Assembly (NCBI RefSeq): GCF_014779595.1
Contig: NZ_JACXZT010000003.1
Span: 124,001-188,000, forward strand
Reading direction: 5' to 3'
From: Halomonas sp. ML-15
Lineage (GTDB): Bacteria > Pseudomonadota > Gammaproteobacteria > Pseudomonadales > Halomonadaceae
Length of the DNA: 64,000 bases
Below the pieces are notes generated by a model. The model was not told the origin of the DNA, did not search any database, and saw only the letters and a program-made list of their open reading frames with translations. Position numbers and translations under genes: made by a program. Shown piece after piece: positions 34,915-43,550 of the stretch (position 1 is its first letter; the number at the start of each line of letters is the position of its first letter).

Positions 34915-36998
34915 GCGCTGGCATCCTCACGGTCGAAGGCGCCGGCCTGCAGGGTCAGCGCGTCCTGGAGGGTAATCACGCCACGCGCCTCCAGGCGCGG
35001 CAGCAGAGCCAACCACAGCTCGGCCGTCAGGCGGGCATCGCCGAGGGCGGTATGCCGGGCACCCTCGGGTACGCTGAGGGCGAAGCGGCTGGCGAGACTG
35101 TCGAGATCATGGCCGTCGAGGCCGGGGTCCAGGGCCCGAGACAGCAGCAGGGTATCCAGCACCGGAAGCTGGAAGTCGACCCCGGCCCCAGGGGGCTGGA
35201 TCGCCAACAGGTCGAAGGCGGCGTTGTGGGCCAGCAGCACCGCTTCGCCGACGTAGCGGCGAAAGCGCGGCAGTACTACGTGCAGGGGCGGCGCGCCGGC
35301 CACGTCGGCATCGCGCAGGCCGTGGATCACGGTGCTGGCCGGAGGGATCGGGCGCCCTGGGTCGACGCGCACATCGAAGGTGTCGTCGGCCAGCAGGCGA
35401 GTGTTGACCACCCGACAGGCGCCGAGGCTGATCACCGTATCGCCGCGGCGTAGCTCGAGCCCGGTGGTTTCGGTATCGAAGGCGACGATCTCCAGCGCGC
35501 GCAGCGAGCAGGCCGCCAGTTCGGCATCCGGTGGCGGCAGGTCGGCGATGCCGAAGTCGTGGAATTCGGGACGCGGCGACTTTTGCGCGGCGGGGGCGCC
35601 GACTCGCTCGACGGCGGGGAGTGGCAGGCGCAGCCGGGCGTGCTCGCCGTCGGCGTCGGCCAGGCTCCAGGCATCGCTGCCGTGCTGCTGCAGTAGCTCA
35701 CCGATGCTGGGCGCCAGTGGCAGGCTCTCGAGGCGCTGGGCATGCCATTCGGCGAGGGTGCGCTGAGGCAGTGGTGAACCGCGCCAGATCAGATCGAGGT
35801 ACACGCGTTTGTTGCCCAGGCACATCTCGACTTCGAGGGCGTGGTGTCCGGTCGTGTGATGCAGCCGCTCGAGCAGCGCCTCGAGCAGCGGCAGCAGTGC
35901 CGGGGCGTCGCCCTTGAACCACGCCGGCATGCCGATCGGGGTGACGCGGGGCAGGGCGGGCAGATGGTCGAGACGCTCGTTGAGGGACTGCCAGAGATCG
36001 TTGGACCACAGCGGTACCAGGCGCTCACCCTGCTGCTGGAGGTCGTCGATGCGCTGGCCGAGACGCTCGAGTTCGGCGGTCAGCGCCCGGCTCTCCTCAT
36101 CGATGGCGGAGGTGATGCGCGCACGCAGCGGATGGCTGTCGGTCGCCCCCTGGTCGGCATCGAGTCGCGCCAGGGTTTCGGCGGCGCTGGCCAGGCCGGC
36201 GCCGTGGCGGCGCAGTGCCGGCAGCAGTTCGCCGAGGGCGGCGCGGGTGTGGCTTTCGTCGGTGAGACTGGCGGTGGTGTCGGTGAGGGTGATCAGGGTC
36301 TCGCCCTGGCTCTGTGGGACGCGCTTGAGCAGGCAGCGCAGCCAGCGCTCGTCACAGGGCAGCAACAGCTCCCGGGGGGCTCCATCGTCGGGTAGCCGAG
36401 CCATGGCATCCTGCAGGCTGGCGACGCCGATCAAACCCTCCAGGCGCTTGCCGAGGCCCAGCCCCGGGTGACCGTCGAACAGGGTTTCGGCGGCGTGATT
36501 GAAGAGCAGGATACGGCGGTGCTGGTCGCACAGCAGCAGCGGCGTCTCCAGCACCTGCAGCAGGGATTCGAGCTCGAGACGAATGCGTGCCGCGCCGCGA
36601 GCGCCGTCGGTGTGGGCGGTGGCCAGCTGTTGGCGATCCTGGCGCCAGCCTTCACGCAGGCGCGCCAGATCAGGGCCGAGCCCGCGCAGCCAGCCCTCCG
36701 GGGGGTAGTCATCGCGGGCGTCAGGGTTGGCCGCCAGGCGAGCCATCTGTACCTGCAGATGACGTAGTGGGGTGAACAGGCGGCGTTCGAGCACCAGTCC
36801 CAGCAGCATGATCAGCACCCCGCCGCCCAGGCTGCCGACCCACAGTGCGGCGCGCTGCAGGCCGACAGGGGCCAGCTCGGCGTCCAGCCACAGTGCCAGC
36901 AGGGCGCCGCTGAAGAAGGCCAGCCCGCTGACCAGCAGCCAGACGCCGATCAGCCGCTGGCGGCGAGGCAGGTGGCCCCGAACGTGGCGCGGTGCCAT
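34911..36998 (-). CDS. Membrane-anchored PAS-DnaQ exonuclease fusion
   Basis: A 695-residue fusion. Two membrane helices (about 15-37 and 49-70) and a HAMP-like segment are followed by a PAS-like region (about 140-245), then a helical region (250-460) that recalls a degenerate histidine kinase without visible H-box or ATP motifs. The C-terminal 200 residues are a DEDDh exonuclease of the Pol III epsilon type: FDTETTGL (Asp508, Glu510), STVIHGLRDADV, LLAHNAAFDLL and RHTALGDARLT. It overlaps both the receiver gene and the small membrane gene. A membrane sensor joined to a nuclease is unusual; substrate and signal are unknown. Confidence 0.85.
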   Translation of the reverse strand: MAPRHVRGHLPRRQRLIGVWLLVSGLAFFSGALLALWLDAELAPVGLQRAALWVGSLGGGVLIMLLGLVLERRLFTPLRHLQVQMARLAANPDARDDYPPEGWLRGLGPDLARLREGWRQDRQQLATAHTDGARGAARIRLELESLLQVLETPLLLCDQHRRILLFNHAAETLFDGHPGLGLGKRLEGLIGVASLQDAMARLPDDGAPRELLLPCDERWLRCLLKRVPQSQGETLITLTDTTASLTDESHTRAALGELLPALRRHGAGLASAAETLARLDADQGATDSHPLRARITSAIDEESRALTAELERLGQRIDDLQQQGERLVPLWSNDLWQSLNERLDHLPALPRVTPIGMPAWFKGDAPALLPLLEALLERLHHTTGHHALEVEMCLGNKRVYLDLIWRGSPLPQRTLAEWHAQRLESLPLAPSIGELLQQHGSDAWSLADADGEHARLRLPLPAVERVGAPAAQKSPRPEFHDFGIADLPPPDAELAACSLRALEIVAFDTETTGLELRRGDTVISLGACRVVNTRLLADDTFDVRVDPGRPIPPASTVIHGLRDADVAGAPPLHVVLPRFRRYVGEAVLLAHNAAFDLLAIQPPGAGVDFQLPVLDTLLLSRALDPGLDGHDLDSLASRFALSVPEGARHTALGDARLTAELWLALLPRLEARGVITLQDALTLQAGAFDREDASA

Positions 36999-37369
36999 CA
37001 GCCCGCCTCGCCAAGCAGGCCCTGTACCTTGTCGACCAGCGCCTGGGTGGAGAACGGCTTGGTGATATAGTCGTCGGCGCCTAGGGCAAGCCCCTTTTCC
37101 CGCTCTACCTCACGCCCGTGGGCGGTCAGCATGATGATCGGCAGCTCGGCATGGGCGGGGTCGGCGCGCAGTTGCTCGAGGACGTCGAAGCCGCTGATGC
37201 CGGGCAGGCTGATATCCAGCAGGATCAGATCCGGGGCGCCTTCGGCGACACTCGTCAGGGCGCTCTCGCCATCTTCGGCAGTGGCGACGTCGAACCCCGC
37301 CTGCTGCATCAGAAATTCCAATGACAGGACGATATTGGGTTCATCGTCCACCACCAGTACCTTGGCCAT
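36998..37369 (-). CDS. Single-domain CheY-like response regulator
   Basis: A 123-residue receiver with no output domain. Acidic pair Asp8-Asp9, phospho-acceptor Asp52, Thr82 and Lys104 are all present, so it should accept phosphate. It heads the four-gene operon (TGATG overlap with the exonuclease). It could be the direct target or a phosphate sink of the symporter-type kinase. No DNA-binding regulator of the CrbR/CbrB type is next to it. Confidence 0.9.
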   Translation of the reverse strand: MAKVLVVDDEPNIVLSLEFLMQQAGFDVATAEDGESALTSVAEGAPDLILLDISLPGISGFDVLEQLRADPAHAELPIIMLTAHGREVEREKGLALGADDYITKPFSTQALVDKVQGLLGEAG

Positions 37370-37496
37370 GGCGGCTCTCCCTCTGCGATGGCGTGTCTAT
37401 TGCCTGCAGTCTAGTGGCGCGCGGTGGGGAGGGGAAAGACGACCTTGGCAGGAGGTGCTAGGGTGAAGCTCCCACTCCATCGACACGGAGCGCACG

Positions 37497-38177
37497 ATGA
37501 TCAAGGTTCACCATCTGGAAAATTCCCGCTCGCAGCGGGTCGTCTGGCTGCTCGAGGAGCTCGGCGCCGAGTATGAGATCGTCACCTATCGTCGTGATCC
37601 CAAGACCATGTTGGCGCCGGCATCGCTCAAGCAGGTGCATCCGTTGGGCAAGTCACCGGTCATCACCGACGAGGCCTACGACGGCCGCGTCATCGCCGAA
37701 TCAGGGGCGATCATCGAGTACCTGCTGGCGCGCTTCGACGATGGCAGTCTGTCACCCACCGCGGGTAGCGACGAGTCACTGCGCTATCGCTTCTGGCTGC
37801 ATCACGCCGAAGGCTCGGCAATGCCGCCGCTGGTCATGAGCCTGGTCTTCTCGATGCTCGGCAAGCCGCCGGTACCGGCCCTGATCCGGCCGATCGGCAA
37901 GCTGCTGGGGCAGGGCGTACAAAAGAAGTTTCTTGATCCGCAGATCAAGGATTTGCTGGCGCTGTGGGAGGCCGAGCTTGTGCGCTCGACCTGGTTTGCC
38001 GGTGAGGCGTTCAGTGCTGCGGATATCCAGATGAGCTTCCCGCTGTTGGCGGCCGACATGCGTCGCGGTCTCGATGACTACCCGGCACTCCAGAGCGCTC
38101 TGGCGCGTATCCGGGAGCGCCCCGCCTACCAGCGCACGGTGGCGCAGATTGGCGAGTTTTCGTCACCGGGGCGCTGA
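37497..38177 (+). CDS. Glutathione S-transferase family protein
   Basis: A 226-residue cytosolic GST. The N-terminal thioredoxin-like domain has the SRSQRVVWLLEELG helix and the cis-Pro/glutathione-site PLGKSPVITD followed by ESGAIIEYL. The C-terminal half is all-helical with the conserved SAADIQM capping motif. It would conjugate or reduce substrates with glutathione; class and substrate are unclear. It stands alone between the divergent regulator and the convergent squalene-synthase-like gene. Confidence 0.9.
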   Translation: MIKVHHLENSRSQRVVWLLEELGAEYEIVTYRRDPKTMLAPASLKQVHPLGKSPVITDEAYDGRVIAESGAIIEYLLARFDDGSLSPTAGSDESLRYRFWLHHAEGSAMPPLVMSLVFSMLGKPPVPALIRPIGKLLGQGVQKKFLDPQIKDLLALWEAELVRSTWFAGEAFSAADIQMSFPLLAADMRRGLDDYPALQSALARIRERPAYQRTVAQIGEFSSPGR

Positions 38178-38192
38178 CGCGTCGACGCCGCT

Positions 38193-39251
38193 TTATACAC
38201 GCCCTTTATGGCCGGCCCGTAGAGGGCCGATCTGCTGATCCTCAACGCTGGGTAGTCGATAGCGGCTCAGCCGAAAAACACCGCGAAGCAGCGTATCGTT
38301 GCCCACCGAGACGTTGTTCGTCGCGACGATCATGCGTAGGCGTCGCCGCGAGATCTTGACCTGCTCGCTGGCCGTGTAGCCTGGATTATTGGCAATCTTG
38401 CGCAGCGTCGAGAGCGCCATGCCGATCGACCAGCTGCAGAATCGTCGAATACCGACCTCAGAGGTCGGAATGCGCAGCGTGTAGTCTTGCGCCAAGCGCA
38501 GATGGTGGTGGGCGACAGCGACCAGAAAGCGGATGCCGTCGCGATAACCGGGATGGTCCTGCCAGTGTTGTATCCGCCTCAGGTCGACGCCCCGTGCTTC
38601 GAAGACGTCACGCGGAAGCCAGCAGATGCTGCGCTGGCGATCATCCCACACGTCTTTCAGAATATTGGTCAGCTGCAGCCCCTGGCCGAAGGCCAATGAC
38701 AGCCGCCGCAGCTCTTCCCGTTGATCGTGGATATGCGGATTGATGCCGGCGAACAGCTGGGTCAGCATTTCGCCAACGCAGCCGGCAGCCACGTAACAGT
38801 AATCGCGCAGGCAGGCACTGTCTTCGAGACCATGCGGGTTCTTCAGACGCTCGAAATCCGCCATGCCGTGACACATGGTGGTCACGCAGTCGCGCAATGC
38901 CGCCTGTTGAGCGACCGGCAGTTCGCCGAAGGCGCGCAGCACGCCGGGTGTCTGAACGATGAGTTCTCGTTCCAGCGGGTCCTCTACCAGTCCTGTACCG
39001 AGCAGTGCCTTGGAGAACTCTCGAGCGGCCTTGGCATCACCCAGCCCTATCAGCAGGCGCCGGTAGTGAGCGTCTTTCTCGTCGGGCGCCATGGCGGTGC
39101 TATCTTCCACCGTGTCGGCAATACGACACAGGAGATAGGCATTGGTGATCGCTGGGCGAAGGGGGGACGGTAGCTGTGGAATGGTCAGGGCGAACGTCCG
39201 CGAGACACCGGGCAGCAGATGGCTCTGTAGGGCGAGCGAGGCAGGCCTCAT
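38193..39251 (-). CDS. Squalene/phytoene synthase family protein
   Basis: A 352-residue trans-isoprenyl diphosphate synthase. The first Asp-rich motif is DTVED (46-50) and the second is DVWDDRQR near 200, with YCYVAAGCVGEM between; all are diagnostic of head-to-head condensing enzymes. Squalene synthases of bacteria are about 350 residues. No crt, hpn or shc partner is present, and the neighbours are a GST and ispH across a 420-base gap. The product, squalene or phytoene, cannot be told from sequence alone; HWQDHPG-type insertions lean towards squalene. Confidence 0.88.
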   Translation of the reverse strand: MRPASLALQSHLLPGVSRTFALTIPQLPSPLRPAITNAYLLCRIADTVEDSTAMAPDEKDAHYRRLLIGLGDAKAAREFSKALLGTGLVEDPLERELIVQTPGVLRAFGELPVAQQAALRDCVTTMCHGMADFERLKNPHGLEDSACLRDYCYVAAGCVGEMLTQLFAGINPHIHDQREELRRLSLAFGQGLQLTNILKDVWDDRQRSICWLPRDVFEARGVDLRRIQHWQDHPGYRDGIRFLVAVAHHHLRLAQDYTLRIPTSEVGIRRFCSWSIGMALSTLRKIANNPGYTASEQVKISRRRLRMIVATNNVSVGNDTLLRGVFRLSRYRLPSVEDQQIGPLRAGHKGRV

Positions 39252-39671
39252 AGCAGCGTCATCTCCGATGTCGGGAGCAGGTCTGTTTCCTGCTCAAGCC
39301 AGATCATAGTGAATGCATCCGATCTCTCGGGATTGACGTGAAAAGGACCATGGGCGATAAACAGGATGCATTCTTTTACTAATGTTGGGGCTAACTCTCC
39401 GCATCACCTTGCGTAAGCCAGTCATGCGCTGTTCAAAGGGTACCGGCCTGGTTACTGGCCTGCAACGGCTCCGTTCGCGCCACCCCGTTTTTCTTCAGCA
39501 GGGTGCCAGACAGGCGCTTTTCAAGCAGCATCATGGTTTCCCGGTTTGCTGGTAGGATGATCGCGATACGGGATATCAGGTCGGCATGGATCGCTGATCC
39601 ATTAGACGTGCCGTCTATTTTAACGGCACTCTCCATTTTTCTAGCGATGCCCAGGCATCGAAGGCGTGAGC
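39252..39671. other. Longest intergenic gap, between the squalene synthase-like gene and ispH
   Basis: Four hundred and twenty bases, less GC-rich than the neighbours. A minus-strand frame at 39433-39639 could encode about 68 residues, but it lacks a ribosome site and overlaps the likely ispH control region, so I do not call it a gene. Short inverted repeats near 39606-39625 (AGACG-TGC-CGTCT followed by ATTTT) could be a small terminator or operator. Promoters for both divergent genes must lie here but are not clear. Confidence 0.5.
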
Positions 39672-40679
39672 ATGGCTTCTGAAACAGCTTCCAAGACGCT
39701 CCCGGAAACGACAAACGCATCCCCCGTACAGATCAAACTGGCCAACCCGCGCGGTTTTTGCGCCGGCGTCAACCGGGCAATCGATATCGTCAATCGCGCA
39801 CTGGATGTATTTGGACCGCCAATTTATGTGCGCCATGAGGTCGTTCACAACCGTTTTGTGGTCGAAACGCTACGCGAGCGCGGTGCGGTGTTCGTCGAAG
39901 AGCTGGATGACGTGCCGGATGACGTCATCGTGATTTTTTCTGCCCATGGCGTTTCGCGTGCGGTGCAGCAGGATGCCGAGCGGCGCGGACTCAAAGTCTT
40001 CGATGCCACCTGCCCTCTGGTCACCAAGGTTCACATGGAAGTGCTGCGCTACGCCAAGCTCGGCCAGGAGTGCATCTTGATTGGTCACGAAGGCCACCCT
40101 GAAGTAGAAGGCACCATGGGACGCTATGACACGTCCTACGGCGGTCGAATCTATCTCGTCGAGGACGAACACGACGCGGCCAATCTGGATGTCGAAGATC
40201 CCACGCAGCTGGCGTTCGTGACCCAGACCACGCTCTCGATGGACGATACCGCCAAGGTAATTGATGCGCTGCGGGGTAAATTCCCCGACATCAGTGGCCC
40301 GCGAACGGATGATATCTGCTATGCCACCCAGAACCGCCAAGACGCCGTGCGCGAGATGGCCGCCGAGTGCGATCTGGTGCTGGTAGTCGGCAGTGCCAAT
40401 AGTTCCAACTCCAATCGCCTGCGTGAGCTTGCCGAGAGCATGGGTACGCCAGCCTATCTGATCGATAATGCCGAGCAGGTCGATGCAGGCTGGCTGACTG
40501 ACGCGCAGAGCGTCGGCGTCACTGCCGGGGCCAGTGCGCCGGAGGTGTTAGTGAAAGGTGTGATTGAACGGCTGATATCCCTTGGCGCTGCCGCACCAGA
40601 AGAGCTCGCAGGACGCGAAGAAACCATCACTTTCTCGATGCCCCGTGAGCTGCGTCAACAGGTCATTGCTAGCAGCTGA
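39672..40679 (+). CDS. ispH: 4-hydroxy-3-methylbut-2-enyl diphosphate reductase
   Basis: A 335-residue IspH (LytB; EC 1.17.7.4), the last step of the MEP isoprenoid pathway. The first cluster Cys is in [13 protein letters not shown], the second in [11 protein letters not shown], the third in [11 protein letters not shown]; catalytic Glu and His residues are in [12 protein letters not shown]. The ATG at 39672 has GAAGG eight bases before it; GTG at 39666 is too close to that site. It is not in the usual lspA-fkpB-ispH cluster and may be a second copy. It supplies precursors that the adjacent synthase could use. Confidence 0.93.
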   Translation: MASETASKTLPETTNASPVQIKLANPRGFCAGVNRAIDIVNRALDVFGPPIYVRHEVVHNRFVVETLRERGAVFVEELDDVPDDVIVIFSAHGVSRAVQQDAERRGLKVFDATCPLVTKVHMEVLRYAKLGQECILIGHEGHPEVEGTMGRYDTSYGGRIYLVEDEHDAANLDVEDPTQLAFVTQTTLSMDDTAKVIDALRGKFPDISGPRTDDICYATQNRQDAVREMAAECDLVLVVGSANSSNSNRLRELAESMGTPAYLIDNAEQVDAGWLTDAQSVGVTAGASAPEVLVKGVIERLISLGAAAPEELAGREETITFSMPRELRQQVIASS

Positions 40680-40818
40680 TGCCACCTGGACCATCAGTGC
40701 CCCTGCACCGGGCTGGCTATCTGCGGTCCAGGGTGTCTTGGCGAGTATCCGCAAGTGCCACGCCTAACCGCGCACGGTGGCGCAGGTAGCGGGTCTTCGT
40801 CATCGGGGCGCTGGGGCA

Positions 40819-41097
40819 CTATTTATTGTCACCATTGGCCTGGGTGAAGCGCGGGGCCAGCGGTCCCAGCCACAGCCACACCTGCAGGACGACCAGCATG
40901 GGCATCAGCCATGCCGGCGCGCCGGTTACCGCGAGCAGGATGCGGTAGATAAAGAACGCGGTGATCCCGGCCAGCAGACCGACCAGCGGAAACAGAAACG
41001 GTCGCTGATAGCCGGGTCGGCGGCTGAGGCGAAACAGCGAGCCGGTGAAGGCGCCAAAGGCGGCGGACATGGCCAAAGGGGTCCAGAATGCATCCAT
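40819..41097 (-). CDS. Small membrane protein of unknown function
   Basis: A 92-residue protein with two clear hydrophobic stretches (about residues 30-52 and 60-78) and a short third near the N-terminus. The ATG at 41097 has GAGG eight bases ahead; a longer frame to 41142 has no such site. I do not recognise a family. It lies between ispH and cstA on the opposite strand, with its promoter region shared with cstA. Confidence 0.5.
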   Translation of the reverse strand: MDAFWTPLAMSAAFGAFTGSLFRLSRRPGYQRPFLFPLVGLLAGITAFFIYRILLAVTGAPAWLMPMLVVLQVWLWLGPLAPRFTQANGDNK

Positions 41098-41339
41098 GAT
41101 GGAGGCCTCTACGAGATAATATCGGGCCATCGCCAAAGGCAATGGTCATGTTGGCAGCCTATCCTTGGCGTACAGCGCTTACCTTTCGACCTTCGATGTA
41201 AATTGCCTGGAAATGCCTTGCCTGCAATGGATTTATCGGAATCCAGACGCCATTATTAGGCGCGTAAGCATTGGCCTGATAAAAACGACACGTCGGAAAA
41301 TCGCTACGCCGCGTTTTCCCCGCGCAAGGAGCCTCAGTC

Positions 41340-43016
41340 ATGAGTGCAATTGTCCTATTGGTTCTGGGTCTTGCCGGGATGGCCGGGGGGTACTTCGTGT
41401 ACTCCAAGTTCATCGCCGAGAAGATCTATCAACTGGATCCCGACTTCAAGACGCCTGCCCATGAATACGAAGACGGTGTCGACTACGTTCCCACCAACCG
41501 CTTTATTCTCTGGGGCCACCATTTCACCTCGGTAGCCGGTGCCGCACCCATCGTCGGGCCGGCGATAGCGGTGATCTGGGGGTGGCTGCCGGCTTTCCTG
41601 TGGGTGGTGTTCGGCACCATCTTCTTCGCCGGTGTCCATGACTTTGGTGCCATCTGGGCCAGTGTGCGCAATAAGGCCAAGTCGGTCGGGGCACTGACCG
41701 GCGATGTGGTGGGGACGCGTGCACGCAGCATCTTCATGATCGTGATCTTCCTGGTGTTGTTGATGGTCAACGCGGTATTCGCAGTGGTCATCGCCGGTCT
41801 GATGATGAACTTCTCGAGTGCGGTGGTGCCGGTGTGGGGGGCGATCCTGGTGGCTCTGATCATCGGGCAACTGATCTATCGCCGCATGTTGAGCCTGCCA
41901 ATGGTCTCGGTAATCGGCGTGCTGGCGCTCTACGCGCTGATCGGACTCGGTCCGTCGGTGCCGATCCAGATGCCTGCCGAAGTGGCGGGTTTCTCCGGCA
42001 ACGCGGTGTGGATTCTAATTCTGTTCGGCTATGCCGCTATCGCTTCGCTGCTGCCGGTATGGGTGCTGCTGCAACCGCGCGATTACATCAATGGCCTGCA
42101 GCTGTTCATCGGTCTGATCATCCTCTACGGCGCCATTCTGTTTCTCAATCCGAGTATCGTGGCACCGATGGTCAACAGTGATGTGCCAGCGGGCACGCCA
42201 TCGATGCTGCCGCTGCTGTTCGTGACCATCGCCTGCGGTGCGATCTCCGGCTTCCACGGCCTGGTCTCGTCGGGCACCACCTCCAAGCAGCTCAACAAGG
42301 AGACCGACGCACGTTTCGTCGGCTATTTTGGTGCCGTGGGCGAAGGCATGTTGGCGCTGGCTGCGATTCTCGCCGCCACCGCTGGCTTTGCGTCCCTGGC
42401 CGACTGGCAGGCCATGTACACCGCCTTCGGGGCCGGTGGCGTGAACGCCTTCGTCGAGGGTGGTGCCTTCATGATCCATAACGGCCTGGGCCTGCCGGAA
42501 GCCACGGCCGCGACGCTGCTGACAGTCATGGCAGCACTGTTTGCCGGCACCACCATGGATACCGGCCTGCGCCTGCAGCGCTATATCTTCCAGGAGTGGG
42601 GCGAGATCTATAACCAGCCGTGGATGAAGAAATCGGCTCCGGCCACGCTGCTGGCGGTGGGTAGCTGCCTGCTGCTGGCCTTCGGTGCCGGCGGCGCCGA
42701 TGGCACCGGTGGCATGATCATCTGGCCGCTGTTCGGCACCACCAACCAGCTGCTGGCGGGTCTGACCCTGCTGGTGATCACGGTGATGCTGGTGCGCCTG
42801 CGTCGCCCGATGTGGTACACCCTGGTGCCGCTGTGCTTCCTGCTGGTGATGACCATTGCCGCGCTGCTGATTCAGCTGCGCACCTTCTTCAACGACGGCA
42901 ACTATTTCCTGCTGTTCCTGGACATCGTGGTGCTGATTGCCGCCATCATGGTGGCCATGGAGTGTGCGGCGGCGCTCAAACGCACCCGCGCGGAAATGGC
43001 CGAACAGGGTGACTGA
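41340..43016 (+). CDS. cstA: Carbon starvation protein CstA (pyruvate/peptide transporter family)
   Basis: A 558-residue permease with about 15 helices. CstA signatures are HHFTSVAGAAPIVGPAIAVIWGW near residue 60, HDFGAIWASVRNK, GFHGLVSSGTTSKQL and the C-terminal WPLFGTTNQLLAGLTL. It belongs to the short subfamily, compared with about 700 residues for E. coli CstA and BtsT. E. coli members import pyruvate (BtsT, CstA) or contribute to peptide use. AAGGAG is seven bases upstream. The cory-CC-star gene follows 20 bases after the stop and is probably co-transcribed, as short-CstA/CC-star pairs are often adjacent. Confidence 0.94.
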   Translation: MSAIVLLVLGLAGMAGGYFVYSKFIAEKIYQLDPDFKTPAHEYEDGVDYVPTNRFILWGHHFTSVAGAAPIVGPAIAVIWGWLPAFLWVVFGTIFFAGVHDFGAIWASVRNKAKSVGALTGDVVGTRARSIFMIVIFLVLLMVNAVFAVVIAGLMMNFSSAVVPVWGAILVALIIGQLIYRRMLSLPMVSVIGVLALYALIGLGPSVPIQMPAEVAGFSGNAVWILILFGYAAIASLLPVWVLLQPRDYINGLQLFIGLIILYGAILFLNPSIVAPMVNSDVPAGTPSMLPLLFVTIACGAISGFHGLVSSGTTSKQLNKETDARFVGYFGAVGEGMLALAAILAATAGFASLADWQAMYTAFGAGGVNAFVEGGAFMIHNGLGLPEATAATLLTVMAALFAGTTMDTGLRLQRYIFQEWGEIYNQPWMKKSAPATLLAVGSCLLLAFGAGGADGTGGMIIWPLFGTTNQLLAGLTLLVITVMLVRLRRPMWYTLVPLCFLLVMTIAALLIQLRTFFNDGNYFLLFLDIVVLIAAIMVAMECAAALKRTRAEMAEQGD

Positions 43017-43036
43017 CGTTACCCGAGGAGCGATCT

Positions 43037-43339
43037 ATGCACGACGATCATGACAGCGGTCATGATCCTCGTCGCGAAAAGCTACGGGCCTGGCTGAGCC
43101 AGGCCCGTTTCTTCGCCGAGGAGGTCTACTCCTCGCGCTATCGCGGGGCGATTGCTCGCGCCCGACGCGACGAGGACGACCTGTTCATGCTGCTGGTATT
43201 CTCGGAGATGATGGGGGTGCCCAATCCGGCCGCCTATTACACCCTGGAGCTCCAGCCGCTGCTGCTGGAACGCTTCCATGACTGGCATAAACGGATGGGA
43301 ATGGAGCGCTCGCCGCTGGATCATTTCAAATGCTGCTAG
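43037..43339 (+). CDS. Cory-CC-star family small protein
   Basis: A 100-residue, His- and Asp-rich start (MHDDHDSGHD) protein that ends in a Cys-Cys pair directly before the stop (FKCC). The central part carries RFFAEEVYSSRYR and FSEMMGVPNPAAYYTLEL. This matches the family called cory-CC-star, found beside ArsA-like ATPases. Its function is unknown; the terminal CC suggests metal or thiol chemistry, or docking to a partner. Here it sits between cstA and the ArsA-family gene. Confidence 0.8.
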   Translation: MHDDHDSGHDPRREKLRAWLSQARFFAEEVYSSRYRGAIARARRDEDDLFMLLVFSEMMGVPNPAAYYTLELQPLLLERFHDWHKRMGMERSPLDHFKCC

Positions 43340-43410
43340 CGCCGACGGCTGCGACACACAAGCGTACCCATTAGCATTGCTTGGGTGGCAGTGCTCGGGG
43401 CTGATCCGTC

Positions 43411-43507
43411 GACAAGCCTGCGAGGGGGCGCCGTGAACCCCTCCCTGGGGGCTACCTGGACCATCCCTGGTCCAGAACCCCCTCTTCGGCTTGTCCCCGG
43501 CGCCCCT
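43411..43507. repeat. Structured intergenic element before the ArsA-family gene
   Basis: Nested inverted repeats: outer arms GACAAGCC (43411-43418) and GGCTTGTC (43488-43495), GGGGCGCCG-type arms at 43424-43433 and 43499-43507, and a perfect inner eight-base hairpin (43456-43463 with 43468-43475, loop TCCC). GC-rich elements like this are common between Halomonas genes from memory; it is not a standard terminator because no U-run follows. Confidence 0.6.
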
Positions 43508-43550
43508 CGCCGCAGCCGTTGCAACAGCCCCGCGACATTGGGATAAGTGC

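Noticed and set aside
39433-39639. Possible 68-residue minus-strand gene upstream of ispH.
   Set aside because: No ribosome site, overlaps the likely ispH control region, no recognised family; kept only as a remark on the gap.
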